DNA of 64,000 nucleotides, from positions 1-64,000 of the forward strand of contig ARYC01000578.1 of the NCBI GenBank assembly GCA_000711775.1, in the 5' to 3' direction. Shown here piece after piece: positions 46,681-58,879 of the stretch. Made by a program: the position numbers and the translations under genes. Within the stretch, counting starts at the first letter, position 1. Each line of letters begins with the position of its first letter. The notes beneath the pieces were generated by a model. It ran no database searches. It saw nothing but the letters and a program-made list of their open reading frames with translations, and was not told where the DNA came from. This stretch comes from Oxytricha trifallax (taxonomy: Eukaryota; Ciliophora; Spirotrichea; Sporadotrichida; Oxytrichidae).

Positions 46681-48841
46681 ATTAAGTTAATGTCCATATT
46701 AACTTACATTCACTGGAACTTATAAAAGGGCTAGTCCCTAATATATACATTGACATATTTTTGATCGGGGGTCCCCAGAGACCTCAATGTGATCATATTA
46801 TTATTATTATAATTAATTAATAATTAATTACCTTCAGTTAAGTTTTTGGAAAATGTCTCTAAACCCTAACAATAATATACTCTATGAATAGCGCATTAAA
46901 ATTAAGACGGTGGTTGCTATTGCTATAATTAATTTATCTCTTCTCCCAGCAAGAAAAGCCTATTTTACTATTTTTGGGAGTTAGCTCAAAATCAAAATAT
47001 CTCGCTTCCTGGGATGATTCAAGAATTTTTGACATAATTAAAGTCCAACTAAAATTGCGTGATCTACCTTAGAATTAACTCAGATTTGAATATTGAGTCA
47101 CTTTAGATTTCATAACTGCCATGATTTTAATATTTAACTAATTTAATTTTATTTTATTTTCCCAAATCGAATGTATTTCTACAATAATATCTATTTAAGA
47201 GATTTTTCCAATTAAATTAGTTTTATTTAAGTATATATGTGCATTATTTATTAATGAATTTTCCATATTAATGTCGGATAAAATATATTTTTTAATTTTT
47301 TAGAAAAACATAAACCAACAAACTCGAATGGTAATTTTTTTAATTGAAATTTAATTAATACTCTCCCTTTAATTTCTTATTAAGCGTTGTTTGTTATATT
47401 AAAATTTAACAATGAGGCATCTATTAATTATTAGCCAACTATGTTTCTGCAAGTGCTGTAATACAAAACTAAAAAATTTATATAAAATTTTAATACTAAT
47501 TAGTGTGATTATTTTTAGCAATTCATTTATTGAATTAAAAATAAAAATCAGATTTTTTAAATATTAAAACCTAGTTGTATAGTATTGATACAATTTTCTT
47601 ATTAATTATAATAAATATATGAAACAAGAAAATTATTCCCATCTATCATTACATATATTACATAAAATTTACTTAAAATTATTACATTAAGTTTTTATCA
47701 ATATTTCAGTATTATTTTAGCTTAAATTGATAGAAAATTTCAATGAAATATTTAAAAAAGTTATTTTTAAATTAATTGTAATAGCCTATTTAAATACATC
47801 ATTTGCATTAATTAAAAAGAAAATGATAATTCTTTTGAAATAATGGCTTTTTAAAAACAAAGATATCTTAATGCAACTATTTTCTGAGAAATTAATTTGA
47901 GATATGGTAATTTATCGATTATAGGAAAATTAATAATACTTTAAAAATCTACCATTAAAACCTTCTTTTTTTCTAAATTACATTCAATTATGCAAAATGA
48001 ATAAATTATAATTTAACAAAAAAAAACTTTTATTGACATTAAAAATAAAAATCAAATTCATAACTTCATAAATTAAATCAAAAATAAAAACATTAAGGGT
48101 TCAGAGATTAAAATTTTCTATTTTGTAGTCATTTTAGTTCTGTACATGGATTGACTATTTTAAGCTTGAATCTGGGCTATTCTATTAAGATTCTTATATA
48201 TTAAATAGTCTTTTGAACTCGTTAATGAAAAATTAATAAAAATCTAATAAATTATGATATATAAATATTATTTTAACTCTTCATTAACAAGAGATATCTT
48301 CATAGTTATTGGGTCGTAAAGGATAATTCATAGCTTTATTATATATATATTGAAATTATTTAATGTACTAATTATATATATTTATAATAAAGAATATATA
48401 ATCTAGAAATTTTATGAATTCCTTCTGGTAGATTATTAAAGAGGGTTGATAATTCATCGTTCATATTAATAAAAATAAATTTATTTTTTTCAAATATTCT
48501 ATATCTAATGCAGTTGAAGCACTTGATTTTTTAAGCTTTTTTCTTGACTGTATGAAACGTATAAATAAATAAACTAAAGACTTAGTATATCAATCAATAT
48601 ATTTTTCTTTAATTTAATTTTATTAGAAAGTTTAATTTAATTGCATGCATAATTTTTGTATAGTGGTGATTTGCATAATAAATTTAAAAGGAACATCATT
48701 TTAAAAGAGATTTAATCATTTTAGGTGAAATGAAAATTTGGAATTAAAGCTAATTATAAATTAATAAGTATAAGCATATATATTTAGAGATGAAATTTGA
48801 ACATAAATTTATAAAAAATACACTTAGCGTTGAGCTATAAT
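46681..48841. other. AT-rich region, nothing firm beyond one short ORF
   Basis: Downstream of the TBE-A2 host gene. A small inverted repeat (ACATTGA ... TCAATGT) brackets a GC-rich GATCGGGGGTCCCC at 46748-46788. From 47100 to 48840 I see no coding-like sequence. Confidence 0.5.
46853..47017 (+). CDS. Possible small ORF or first gene segment
   Basis: ATG 46853 to TGA 47015-47017 gives 54 codons with one TAG: MSLNPNNNILYEQRIKIKTV, then VAIAIINLSLLPARKAYF, with one hydrophobic stretch. The composition is less AT-rich than what follows. It may be the first MDS of a larger gene. Low confidence. Confidence 0.3.
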
Positions 48842-49486
48842 TTATAAAGTAATAATCTTTAAATTTTTCGTTTTAATTTCAATGAATAGTGCAAGCGCAG
48901 TCGCTAACATCACCATAGTAGATAGTTCATAAATAATTTTAGAATATATAATATTAAATTGATAAATCCCATTTATGCCTATGATGATAGAAACTGACCC
49001 AACTCCATTTATTATTAGAAATATAGAAGTGTAAAGCCAAGTATGGCTTAGTAATATTCCAAACACCATATATACATATTTACTTATTTATAATATTAAA
49101 ACTATTAATTGCTTTAATTTATATAGAAGCTAAATGTGAATGCGAAAATTGCGAATTGGGGTTGAAGTTTACAATTTTTAGTCTTTTTATAATTTATTTT
49201 GTATTACTATTTTTTTAAAAAAACTTAATATCGTTATTATTTCCTAACAAAAATATATATCACCTTTTTCGAATGCAGCCATATCTCTTACAGGAATAAA
49301 ACATACGTATCCCAGTTGACATAGCAAAAATACAGGAGCAAAATGTTTAGATAAAATTTCTTGCTTTTTCCAAGATAATATGGCAAATATAACTTCCAAT
49401 CCAAGAATAACTGTACATGAAATGCCTATGTTTCTATTAAGAGGAGTCCCCTGAACTTGAGTTTTCATTATTTTTATCAAAATCAA
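48842..49486 (-). CDS. Polytopic membrane protein fragments
   Basis: Two open minus-strand segments: 49486-49244 (IGISCTVILGLEVIFAILSW; HFAPVFLLCQLGYVCFIPV) and 49069-48842 (HTWLYTSIFLIINGVGSVSI; LSTMVMLATALALFIEI). Each has two strongly hydrophobic helices with plausible polar loops, better ordered than random AT-rich translation. The AT-rich gap 49070-49243 may be an IES. No family recognised; a transporter or sensor membrane region is possible. Confidence 0.4.
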
Positions 49487-49876
49487 AATGTAAAATAATA
49501 TTTATGATGCCAATATCAAGACCCTGATTTTAAGTCTTATAATTTTAATAAATATTATACAACCTGAAGAGGAGCGATACTTAATAAAATAAAGAAAAGT
49601 TTTATACTATGCCCATAGTTTAGCATACTTTTAATTTTTAAAATGTTTTATTTAAATTTTTATATCATAGTTCTTATATCTTTATTTCTGAACTAATCAT
49701 AAATTTTTTGCAATTTTTTGTCTTTAAATGTTAAAAGAAAATTAGATTCCATTTTAGCTTTTCTTGCTAGAAAAATTTGAGATATTATTGTAAGAATTTG
49801 CTTTTTTTAATTGTTTAATTTTATAGAGTATTTCTTTATATATCTAGTTCTGAAGAACGCAGCACAATTTGAATGA

Positions 49877-50185
49877 AAGAGAGAAGATAATAGATAAGGA
49901 GGAGAGTTCAGCGATGTATAAGAGGATCTGGCAGAAGCTGAATGGTACCTAGCAAATGACGAGTCAAAGATTCAACACAAGAGGCAAGATTCCTAGGGGA
50001 AGAAGGACACTAAGGAGATACATGAGATAATCAAAGCTTGTGTTCAAGAACATGGAATTAAAGAAACCACCCAGATGTAACCTTCAGAGACTGGAAGCAA
50101 AGAGGAGGAGAGCTCAAAAGGGAAGGAGGAAGAACCAGAAGAATCAAAGAGCGCTAGAGAAGAGGAGCATCAGGAGAAGTAATGA
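49877..50185 (+). CDS. Acidic low-complexity protein fragment, C-terminal
   Basis: The frame opens after TGA at 49874 and runs to TGA at 50183-50185 with no ATG: EFSDVQEDLAEAEWYLANDE, IIKACVQEHGIKETTQMQ, and a Glu/Ser/Lys-rich tail (SKEEESSKGKEEEPEESKS). The block is clearly less AT-rich than its flanks and ends TAA-TGA. It may be the last MDS of a gene whose other pieces lie elsewhere, or an isolated fragment. Confidence 0.45.
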
Positions 50186-51145
50186 ATTACATTGATTTCA
50201 CACGCTATTAGTTTCCAAAAGTTTTTATCTTATTTTTTAAACTTATCTAAGTGATTAACTAACTAACTAACTAAATAATTATTTTTTATATCTATATTAA
50301 TAATTATAAACTTTAAGAATGAAATATCTAATTAGTTTATTCTTCTATAAATTCAAAATATATCAATTTTTTAAGCTCTAATTTATTTTTAATTTTTTTA
50401 ATTTCAAACATTTATCTTTATTAATAAAGCTTAATAATTAATTTAATTGGTAATCAGATTTATTCAATGAAAATTAGAAATGAAATTCACATATTTATAA
50501 TATTATATTAAATTTTATTTTTACATATTTTTCATGTTGCAAATACAGATAATTTGACTTGGTTATTTTAATTCAATGATAAAAAAAAAGAAAATAAATG
50601 AAAAATTTCTAAAATTCTCCAGTAAAAGATATCTAATGCATGATTCACTAATTTTAATTGTGCTAATGTAAATTTATTTACGATAAAAAACCTAAACTGG
50701 TATTATCAAATTTTCATTTTTTATAAATAAGCATTTTATCATTAAAAATACACTGAGAATTCAATAAATTTTTATAATTTAGATTAATGCTTTTGTTTTA
50801 AAAATTGTAAGATTGCATTAAAGCTTATTTTGTGGGATATAATTTAGATCTGCAAAATATTTTAGCAAAAAGGAGTTAATAATAATTAAAACTTACAAAT
50901 TCCTTAATATAAGAAATATTAATTGAAATATAAATTATTAATTTAATATTTATAAGTAATATTTAATTTTAATTAATATTTTAAAAGATTTAATTTATTC
51001 TAAAAAGGAATATGATTTATTATTAATTTAAGTAATTAAATAAATGCTGTGTTATATTAATTGAAAATATTTGTTCATACAATGTTGACTAGTTTTATTT
51101 AAATAAAATCTATTAGAAAATAAATTAATAAAATCTAAAATATCA
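50186..51145. other. AT-rich region without an identified gene
   Basis: No coding-like block between the acidic fragment and the receiver-domain fragment. Confidence 0.5.
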
Positions 51146-51644
51146 ATTATTTTTATAATTTTAAGTTTTAGAATTTATTCAATTTGATCTGCACTAAATG
51201 GTTTGGTAAGAAAATCATTCATTCCAGAGTCGAAGCATTTTTACTTGAAATGATCAGCTGTATAAAATAATATATTATCGATTTATTTCAACATAGTTTC
51301 TAATAAATTATAAAATTTGTATTAAAAAAACAATTTTTTTGAACTGTTAAAGCAATGATTGTAGATTTTTGTAATTAATCATTAGATAAAGTATTTTCAA
51401 ATTATTTTATTCCTTGAGTAGATTTAAAGCCATCCATAATTGGCATATTGCAGTCCATTAGAATTAGATTATATCCTCCTGCATCTATATTTGTACAGTT
51501 TTAATTCTCATATTCATTTTAATTTTACGCTATTCTCTCTTTAAACAGTTCAAAAGCTAAAAAATATAAATATTTTGTAAACTTCTAAACCGTGTGTTGT
51601 AATTTAATGGAGTCATTTAATAATAATTTTATTAAATCAGCATT
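51146..51644 (-). CDS. Receiver-domain fragment of a second histidine-kinase paralogue
   Basis: Paralogous to 24950-25800. On the minus strand: [39 protein letters not shown] (phospho-acceptor Asp), KSTIIALT, an AT-rich interruption at about 51262-51345, then ADHFKQKCFDSGMNDFLTK and PFSADQIE. The 25-bp AG-flanked insertion (51570-51600) and one longer IES are shared with the first paralogue; the 365-bp IES is absent. The first receiver half (acidic pair) and all kinase boxes are not found upstream in this window. TBE-B2 begins 45-50 bases beyond the last matching codons. It may be a truncated duplicate, or its other segments may lie elsewhere. Confidence 0.75.
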
Positions 51645-51725
51645 CAAAACCCCATAAGCGCTTAATGAGGTTTATAAGTGCTTTGATTTGTAGGGAATTG
51701 GTTAGGGGTTGAGGTTATTAATTAA

Positions 51726-52797
51726 ATGCGAGACTAAAATAGCAAGCTTTTGGGGTTCAATTTATGATGTATAGTATATAGACTTAGTGTTTAAATTGTG
51801 ATATGGATTTGATATATACAGTGAATAAGTCAAATCAGTACTGAACTATAAGTCTATTGCACAGCTCTTAAAGCGAAGTCCATCAACTGTTCGATCCCAC
51901 TGCCTTATAGCTGTTTAACTAAAGCAATAATAGCTGAATTCAATGCCTTAGAGGAAGTCAAAGTTTCAATAGAAGCATGTTCACTATCTTATTGATAAAA
52001 AGATTTTGAAGTATTTAAATTTAGCTCACTTCTTTCTTGGCCAACTAGCTACTATGCTTCACCGCCAGTTCCCTGAGTTGAAGATCTCTGCATAATCTGT
52101 TGCAACCATTTATAAACGAAACGGTATCTCTTACAAAGGTGTAAATCGTATCAAGAGAGTAATTGATTTCACTCTGCCATTTTACAACAACAACTTAAAT
52201 TATATTTATAATTAAATGCAGAGAGCCTAATAGAATAATATTAAGTTTATACATACTGACGAAGCTGTGTTTACATTCAACACTTTCATCTAAAAGTCTT
52301 GGTATAAGAGGCATAGTAATATAGAAGTATATGACTAAAAAGTCAAGGTATAAACAATGGCAATTCTTGGAGGTATTTGCGAGGATGCTGGTTTGGAAAC
52401 TTATCTTGTTTATCCTCTCTCAATTAAGACTGAGCAGTATATTAAGTTCTTAGAGCAGCTGAGAGAGAATTACCCTGAATAAGAGATTATAATTTTCGTT
52501 GATAATCTTTCTGTCCATAACACAAAAGAAACTAGGAAGAGTTATGAACAACTTAGAATAACGCCAGTATTCAACGTACCTTCCAGTCCATAGTTTTATG
52601 GAATTGAGTTCTACTGGGGTATACCAAAAGGTCATTATAAGAAAATGCTGCTATACCATCTAATGCATGGCCTACCTATCGATACAGTCGATTTTATTAA
52701 AAGTTCAGCTAAGAGAGTTGATAATTAGTTGGCATAAAAGTGTGCTAAAGAAGGGAGAGTGAATTTATACAAATACGTTTTGTAGTTAAGTTAATGA
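51726..52797 (+). pseudogene. TBE-B2 DDE transposase, nearly intact
   Basis: ATG 51726 to TGA 52795-52797. Two lesions stand out: an extra base near codon 11 (around 51760, GGGGTTCAATT against GGGGTCTATA) and an in-frame TGA at 51799-51801 where the outer copy has CGA (Arg). After these the frame is continuous: QLLKRSPSTVRSHC (HTH), FIHTDEAVFTFNTFI (first Asp), IIIFVDNLSVHNTKETRK (second Asp), and PQFYGIEFYWGIPKGHYKK (Glu). The spacing from the second Asp to the Glu is 34 residues, a DD34E pattern. It is a good reference for the family in this genome. Its stop is 10 bases from the convergent 22-kDa stop. Confidence 0.85.
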
Positions 52798-52806
52798 ATA
52801 TATAAT

Positions 52807-53592
52807 TCACATTTAAAATTCCTTAGAGTGAGCTGGGTTCTCTTTCTTTTCTTCTACTTCTTGCTTCTCTCCTCATAAGATTCTTCTCTTGCTGCCCGCT
52901 CCAGCATCTATTTTCATGACTCTGGACGCTAAATATTTGAATAAAGTCTCTTGCTAACTTCATACTTTGTCTGCGACTTTCGCTCTTTGTGAAGCTTGCT
53001 CTATTCCTTCATCAAGAAGATGCCAGTACCAGATTATTCTAAATAGTTAAACTACAAATCTTACTTGAAATATAAGGGTGCTTCTGCAGCTCTGATAGCC
53101 AGCTCTCACTTATCTTGATCCCCTGTTTATCCTTATCTTCTGAAGAGATGCTGTACCTTTCTTATGAGATTCTTGAATAATTTCTTTCAAGTAATCACCT
53201 TTAATTGTTGCAAGTATGCCAAAGAATTAGTTTCTTTCAGGTAGTTTGTTTTACAACTGCTTCTTAGTTGACAGGTACTGCAAAACCTCTGGGTCATTCA
53301 TAGCATCATCGTATAAGTTAGTCACTTAGATTTCTGGATAGTTTGGAATCTCTGCAAACTCCACATCTTAAGTTTTCAATGCTTTCTTTTCTTCGCAGAG
53401 TATTGCTCTTAGAAATGAAAATTAAGTACCTACTTTCGTTGGCAGGAACAGACCATCTATATAATCAAGATAAGTTACTATGAGTTCCTTACCTTCCTGC
53501 ACCAGGTAGCAGTGCAAATCCTTCTAGCTTCTAAATCTTTGAATCAATTCTTGTGCTTGGACTCTTTTCATTGCATCATTCATTGACTCCAT
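52807..53592 (-). pseudogene. TBE-B2 22-kDa-type ORF
   Basis: ATG 53592 (MESMNDAMKRVQAQELIQRF) to TGA 52807-52809 (KENPAHSKEFQM). It carries the 26-nt intron (around 53036-53061, on the opposite strand CTAAATAG...CTTAC). The spliced length is not a multiple of three; one lesion is the lost T in the stretch GTACCTTTCTTATG (53152-53165), compared with TBE-B1. Function unknown. Confidence 0.72.
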
Positions 53593-54150
53593 CTTGTTTA
53601 CAATCTAAGAAATGATATTCAAATTTAAGTTTATTGATTTCAATTATATACCTATGTAAAACTAACTATTAAATATGAGTATCCTATAGGAGGTCAACCT
53701 CTAAGAAGGATATGGAGAAGGTTTTGAGAACTGGTTTCAAACTTGAGAGATTAATATCAATTTCTTCTGTTATAGTTCCATATTTTAAATTTAAATTGGT
53801 ACGTGCATAATTAGGAGCAGCTCCTAAAATGCTAGTACTTAATTAGGAGCATTAATTAATGCTAGTACTTAATTAGGAGTACCCTAAATTTAATCATAAA
53901 ATCCTAATATACCTCCTAAAGCAGTACGTACTTAATTAGATGCACCTCCTAAATCTGTACTTGCTGTAATTAACATATTATTGATAGAAATAATGGTTAC
54001 TTTCTCACCAATATTAAGAGATGAATTGTCTCTTAGAACTCATTATTTCTTCTCTAATACTATAAGAACTTCCCTTGAAACATGTAGGCTTGCAAAGCTC
54101 TTATATAAGCTCTCAGTTATAAAGGCAGTTTTATAATTTTAAATTCAAAT
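53593..54150. promoter_or_regulatory. TBE-B2 divergent spacer with ACTTAATTAGGAG repeats
   Basis: 53800-53960 carries four or five ATTAGGAG units, including CATAATTAGGAGCAGCTCC, GTACTTAATTAGGAGCATTAA, and CTAGTACTTAATTAGGAGTAC. One unit is an extra tandem copy relative to TBE-B1. Confidence 0.45.
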
Positions 54151-55640
54151 ATGAGCGCTAACATTTTAAGAAAAACAACAGCACTTCCATCAAACTAAAT
54201 GAGACTTACCTTTGGCAGAAATAAAGAGTGTGATAGCTGTGAGATGAACTCTCATAAAGAACTACCAGAACTATCACTTGAAGTCTCTGTTATTAAAATA
54301 GAAATTAATAATAGAAAATAAATGGCAAACAAGTGTGTGGGAGACAGAGAGGAGGAGAAAGGTATTAATGAAATTCCTATACAAACTGAAGAAGTTGAAG
54401 TATACTTTTGTGAGCTGTGTGAGAGAAATTTTGCTCATAAATCAAGCTGGTATAGACATATGAAGGAGTATAGAGAAGCCAAGCCTACTGTATACTTAAA
54501 GCACGACAAAATCGATGGAAGTATGATTGCTTTGAGTGCCATTAGTAGTATGCTAATACAATAGATTTAAGGAAGCATCTTTTAAAAGCTCACAAGAAAG
54601 ATTTAGAGATTGAAAAGCATGAAGATGAATTGAAGCTACTAAACAAAAGAAAAGCAAGAGAATCTTAGAAAGTGGTAGAGCTTGAACAAGCAAGTGAATT
54701 AGAATGTGTGAGAAAATCACGCAACCTACTAGCATCCGAAATCACTAAGATCATGATTAAAATTCAAAATAAAAAGATTACTGTTCTTGCCTAAATTGAC
54801 CTCGACACTTCACTTTAAAGCTACCTTATATTAGAAGATTCCTTTGATAAGAAAATTATCAATGATCATTAAAACGCATACAAAGTGTATCCCTTCAACT
54901 ATCTCTTAAGTGGTGATAAATACTAGATGGAGTTTACAAATGAGTATCAAGAACTCACTCAAGCTAAGTTCAAAGAGTGTAGCTATTAATCAAGTAAGAT
55001 GCTGTATTCCTTGCCAAGGATCATGTTGCTTTCAGACTCCCACTCTATGAAATGACCCTAAGAGATTTCATTACAGATCAAAGGAATAATAAGTAACTTG
55101 GATAAATAGCAAATGAGACCATACAAGGTATAAAAGAGCTTCTCAAGTTAGGGTTTGTTCACAGAGATTTGAAGCCAGAAAATAAAATGATAAACTTTTC
55201 ACCAGTAAGAGTATCAATAATTGATTTCAACAGAGCTTAAAAATGGAAGTATCAAGGCTTGGAACTGTAATGGGTACGCAAGGGTACTATCCAGAAAGAG
55301 AAGACTGGAGAGATGGTGACTTTTAGTGGGATGTGTGGGCTTTAGCAGCAATAATAATAGAGTGCGATATGCCTCGCAACGATTACTACTCTACAAGGTG
55401 CGAGAAAGATGCTAAGTAAAGAATCAAGTAGTTTATGGACGAAACCAAAGTATCTCAATCAATAAAACATATGGCAGAATCAGTAATAATAAAACAAACT
55501 CAAGATCAGACATATCAATAGAGCAGATAGAGTTGTGGTTAAGTAAGATAAACTTCAGACCTCTCCATATGATCCAAAAGTGCATTTTGAGGTGATTAAA
55601 TTAAATACATTTAAAGTAAATTTCACATTAAAACCTATTA
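54151..55640 (+). pseudogene. TBE-B2 57-kDa zinc-finger/kinase protein
   Basis: ATG 54151 (MSANILRKTTALPSNQMRLT). It reads KECDSCEMNSHKELPELSLE, then YFCELCERNFAHKSSWYRHM. The frame shifts near 54520 (one base lost relative to TBE-B1), where the second finger begins. The kinase half has FVHRDLKPENKM, IDFNRA, EREDWRDGDFQWDVWALA and CDMPRNDYYSTRCEKD. A second base loss near 55245 (AGCTTAAAAATGG) separates IDFNRA from the following part. No TGA is found before the terminal repeat, as in TBE-B1. Confidence 0.75.
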
Positions 55641-55740
55641 AAAAACCCCAACCTTTAACAAATTCCCTACAAATAAAAGCACTTATAAACCTCATTAAGG
55701 GGTTTTGGGGTTTTGATTACACACTAATTTACATTGCATT

Positions 55741-55854
55741 ATTACCCTAAACCCCTACATAAACCCTATTAAAACCCTAATAAAGCATGCGTTATTAGTC
55801 TACTTTCATCAATCAAAAACTAATTCAAACTACTGAAAGGGTTTTGGGGTTTTG
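55741..55854. mobile_element. Solitary subfamily-A TBE terminus
   Basis: CCCTAAACCCCTACATAAACCC through GGGGTTTTGGGGTTTTG reproduces only the outermost ~110 bp of an A-type right end, beginning 22 bases after the TBE-B2 target duplication. No A-type genes adjoin it on the inner side. It abuts an arm of an inverted-repeat element at 55855. It is the relic of a deleted or imprecisely lost TBE. Confidence 0.85.
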
Positions 55855-56088
55855 AATATGGTACTTGTTCGAAAGAAAATTTAAAATCAACTGGACTTTA
55901 CTAATTGCGGTACTCCTCTATCGCATTCAAAACCCTAAAACCCTTTGAGTAGTTTTATAGAGTTTTTGATTGATAAAAGTAGATTATTGGTGCATACTTT
56001 ATTAGGGTTTTAATAGGGTTTATGGAGGGGTTTAATGTTTAAATATTAGTAATTTAAGTGAGTAAAACAAGCGAGTTTTTAAAATATT

Positions 56089-57520
56089 TCACACAAACAT
56101 AAGCTGAGAGTCATGTGGCAATTCTCTGAAATTTATCATTTTTTTATGGTGTTTGATTGTTTCTATTGTAATTTAATTATCTGTACTTGGCTTGATGATG
56201 GTTAAGTATGCAAGCTCTATCATGCCTCCATTAATCTTTTACTTATCTAGAATCTCTCTCATTCTTGCTGCTAAGTAATTGTTTCTAGGCATGTCACTCT
56301 CTATTATTACTACTGCTAGAGCCCAGATACCCCATTAAGTGTCTCCATCTCTCCATCTCTCCAGTCCTTTCTCTCTGGCAAATATCCACGAGTGCCGTAT
56401 ACATTTCCTTATGCAGAGGCTTGCACTCTTTGAGCTCTGTTGAAGTCAATAATATAAACTCTAAGAGGCTGAAAGTTCATCATGATGTTCTCTGGCTTTA
56501 AGTCTCTATGAACATAACCTAGCTTGTGAAGCTCTTCAATCCCTTCAACTATCTGCTATACTATCTAGCTAATTTATCTCTGACATCTATTGTCAGATAA
56601 GAATTCTCTGTAAGTCATTTCAAGTAAAGGAAGCCTGAAGGCTACATGATCTTTACCAAGTAAAATAGCATCAAGCTAGATGATATGCCTACACTCATTT
56701 AACTTTGCCTTTTAAAGAGCATAATACTCATTAGCAAATTCCATTTGGAACTTGTCATCAGCAAGGAAGTAATTGAAAGGATATATCTTGTAAGCATATT
56801 AGTCATCAGTAATGACTCTCTTCTCTATTTTATCTTCAAGAGTGAGGTAGCTTTCTAGGCAAGAATCTAAGTCAATAATTTTTAATATGGGAATCTTCAT
56901 TGCCTCTATTTTAACCATGATTTTATTGATCTCAGAGACTGGAAAGTTCTTGACTGCTTTCTTCATTTTGACTTACTTCTATACCTCTAATCTTAGAGAC
57001 TCGGCAAAATTTCTTGACCTTCTTTTTTATAGAATTCTTATTTCTGTAGTTTCATGAATAAATACAAAACTTTGATTGTGATTTTCTTTAAGTTCAATTT
57101 GAGGTCTCTTGAAAGAGGATATGGCTTTTCACAGAACTTACAGATATACTTCTCACCCTTCTTTTAGTGCTTTAGATATAACCGAGGCAGATCTTTGCGT
57201 ATATCTTTCAAGTGCCTCTTGTAAGTTGACTTGTAGAGGAAAACTTTATTGCAGTCTTTATATTAATAGTCAAATTTGGCTGGAAAAAATTAATGCTCTA
57301 TAGCGGGTTGATTAACCTCATCCTCAATTTGCACAGCTTCTATGATGACCTCCTACTTAACTTATATTTAAATCTAAAAGGTAAACTCATCAAAAGTATC
57401 ATTAGCAGGCTCCCACTGAGTACAAGCGTCTATAGTCTCTACTTTTCTTGGTTGCTGGAATGATAATTTTTATTGACTTTACACAAGTAATGCCGCTCTT
57501 CTCAAAAGGTTAGCGCTCAA
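56089..57520 (-). pseudogene. TBE-A3 57-kDa zinc-finger/kinase protein, start codon lost
   Basis: The start position is TTG (57518-57520) where TBE-A1 has ATG, followed by SANLLRRAALLV. The stop is TGA 56089-56091. It retains the segment missing in A1 (around 56733, NGISMLPK-like region) and the kinase block (LKPENIMMNF; GYLPEREDWRDG is partly duplicated, CTCTCCATCTCTCC at 56347-56362). Small indels break the frame. Confidence 0.7.
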
Positions 57521-58082
57521 TTTTGTTTGCTGACAAATTTTATAAAAATAATGATAAAATCTACCAAATTAAACTATAATAGTAGACTATAAGACACACT
57601 GGTAGATTCTTGGCAGAGAGATAAGAAAATTAAGTAACCATTAAATACTGTAAGTTGACATATTTTATGAGAATTTTATTCGTTTTAGTAAATTAAAATA
57701 CTCCTAATGAAGTTTTGTTTCTCTAGGAGGTCCTCCAAATCAAGTTTGAACTTAATTTGGAGGCAAAATTATTAAACATTTTAAAATTTAATCTGCTCCT
57801 AAATAAGTTTAACCTTAAATTTAACTCCTATAAAGTTTGAACTTAATTTGGAGGACCTCCTAAAATAATTAAACATTATTAGGAGCAATTTAATGGAGAA
57901 AGTTTGATAAAAATGGAAATCAATCTGTGAAACTTGGAGCAAGTTTTTCAATGCTTCTCCTCATATCTTTTCAAGGTTGACCTCCAGTAAGTCCTCCCTA
58001 TTTAGTAGTAAGATTTTAATAAACTTAGAATGGATATCCATAATTTAAAATTTCATTAAAATTTCTAGAAAGAGGAAGCAAG
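57521..58082. promoter_or_regulatory. TBE-A3 divergent spacer with CTCCTAATNAAGTTT motifs
   Basis: Nearly identical to the TBE-A1 array: CTCCTAATGAAGTTTT, AGGAGGTCCTCC, TTGAACTTAATTTGGAGG and GGAGGACCTCCTAAA at 57700-57890. Confidence 0.45.
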
Positions 58083-58873
58083 ATGGAGTCTATGAATGAT
58101 GCAATGAAGAGAATTTAATCTCAAGATTTAATAGGAAAATTTCGATGTAAAGAGGACCTTTATAGATAATTGGTATAGCAAGGTAATTTCTTAAGTAAGA
58201 TTAATAAATCCATTATAGTTGGATTGTTCTTGCCAACCCAGGAAGGAACTAAAATCTCATTCTTAAAAGCCTTACTGAGTGAAGAGAAAAAAGCTTTTAA
58301 GTCTAATGAAATTAGAATGATAGAGATACCTAACAACCCTGAAATATCAGTTGCAAATCTCTACAATGATGCTATGAGTGATCCAGATGTTGCTCTCAAC
58401 CTTCCATCAAAGTTACAGCTCTCTAATAAGTTGCCAGAGAGAAACTTCTTCTTTGGTGTTCTTGCAACTCTGAAACCTGAGTACTTAAATGAAGTAATTT
58501 AAGAAGCTCACAAGAAACGCTACAGCATTTCTCCTGAAGAAAAAGAGAAGCAAGGTATTAAAATAAGTGACACCTGGCTGTAGGAACTTCAAAAGCATCC
58601 ATTCATCTCAATTAAACATAGTCTTTTAACTTTATAGAAAAACCTGGCACTGCCATATACTTGATGAAAGAGTGCAGCAAATTAAACAGAGAGAGAGAGT
58701 CTCAAGTAACGGATGAATTGAGTAAGAGGCTTTTAAAAGATTTATAAAAGCCAGAAGAGATGAACACAGATGCAGGAGCTGGAACTAAGAGAAGAACCAT
58801 AGGCCCTAGCAAGCCTTAAGAGGAAGAAAAGAAAGAGAAGCCAAGTCCCTTTACGGGTAAATTTAATACGTGA
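58083..58873 (+). CDS. TBE-A3 22-kDa-type ORF, full length but splice donor lost
   Basis: ATG 58083 to TGA 58871-58873, exactly the same length (791 bp) as the intact A1 copy. It reads MESMNDAMKRIQSQDLIGKF, GLFLPTQEGTKISFLKALLS, and ERNFFFGVLATLKPEYLNEV. At the intron the donor GTAAGC is ATTAAACA-like (TCAATTAAAC at 58608), so normal splicing is unlikely, and the unspliced frame leaves the conserved C terminus. Function unknown. Confidence 0.7.
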
Positions 58874-58879
58874 ACTTAT

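Larger units (their letters stand above)
51645..55715. mobile_element. TBE-B2: complete subfamily-B element, 4071 bp, TSD ATT
   Basis: Starts CAAAACCCCATAAGCGCTTAATGAGG (the inner telomere-like unit has mutated) and ends GGGGTTTTGGGGTTTTG. ATT duplicates at 51642-51644 and 55716-55718. It carries transposase (+), 22-kDa (-) and 57-kDa (+) genes. Confidence 0.93.

Noticed and set aside
52450..54735. Minus-strand ORFs opposite the TBE-B2 transposase and 57-kDa genes
   Set aside because: Shadows of the plus-strand TBE genes identified by catalytic and zinc-finger motifs.
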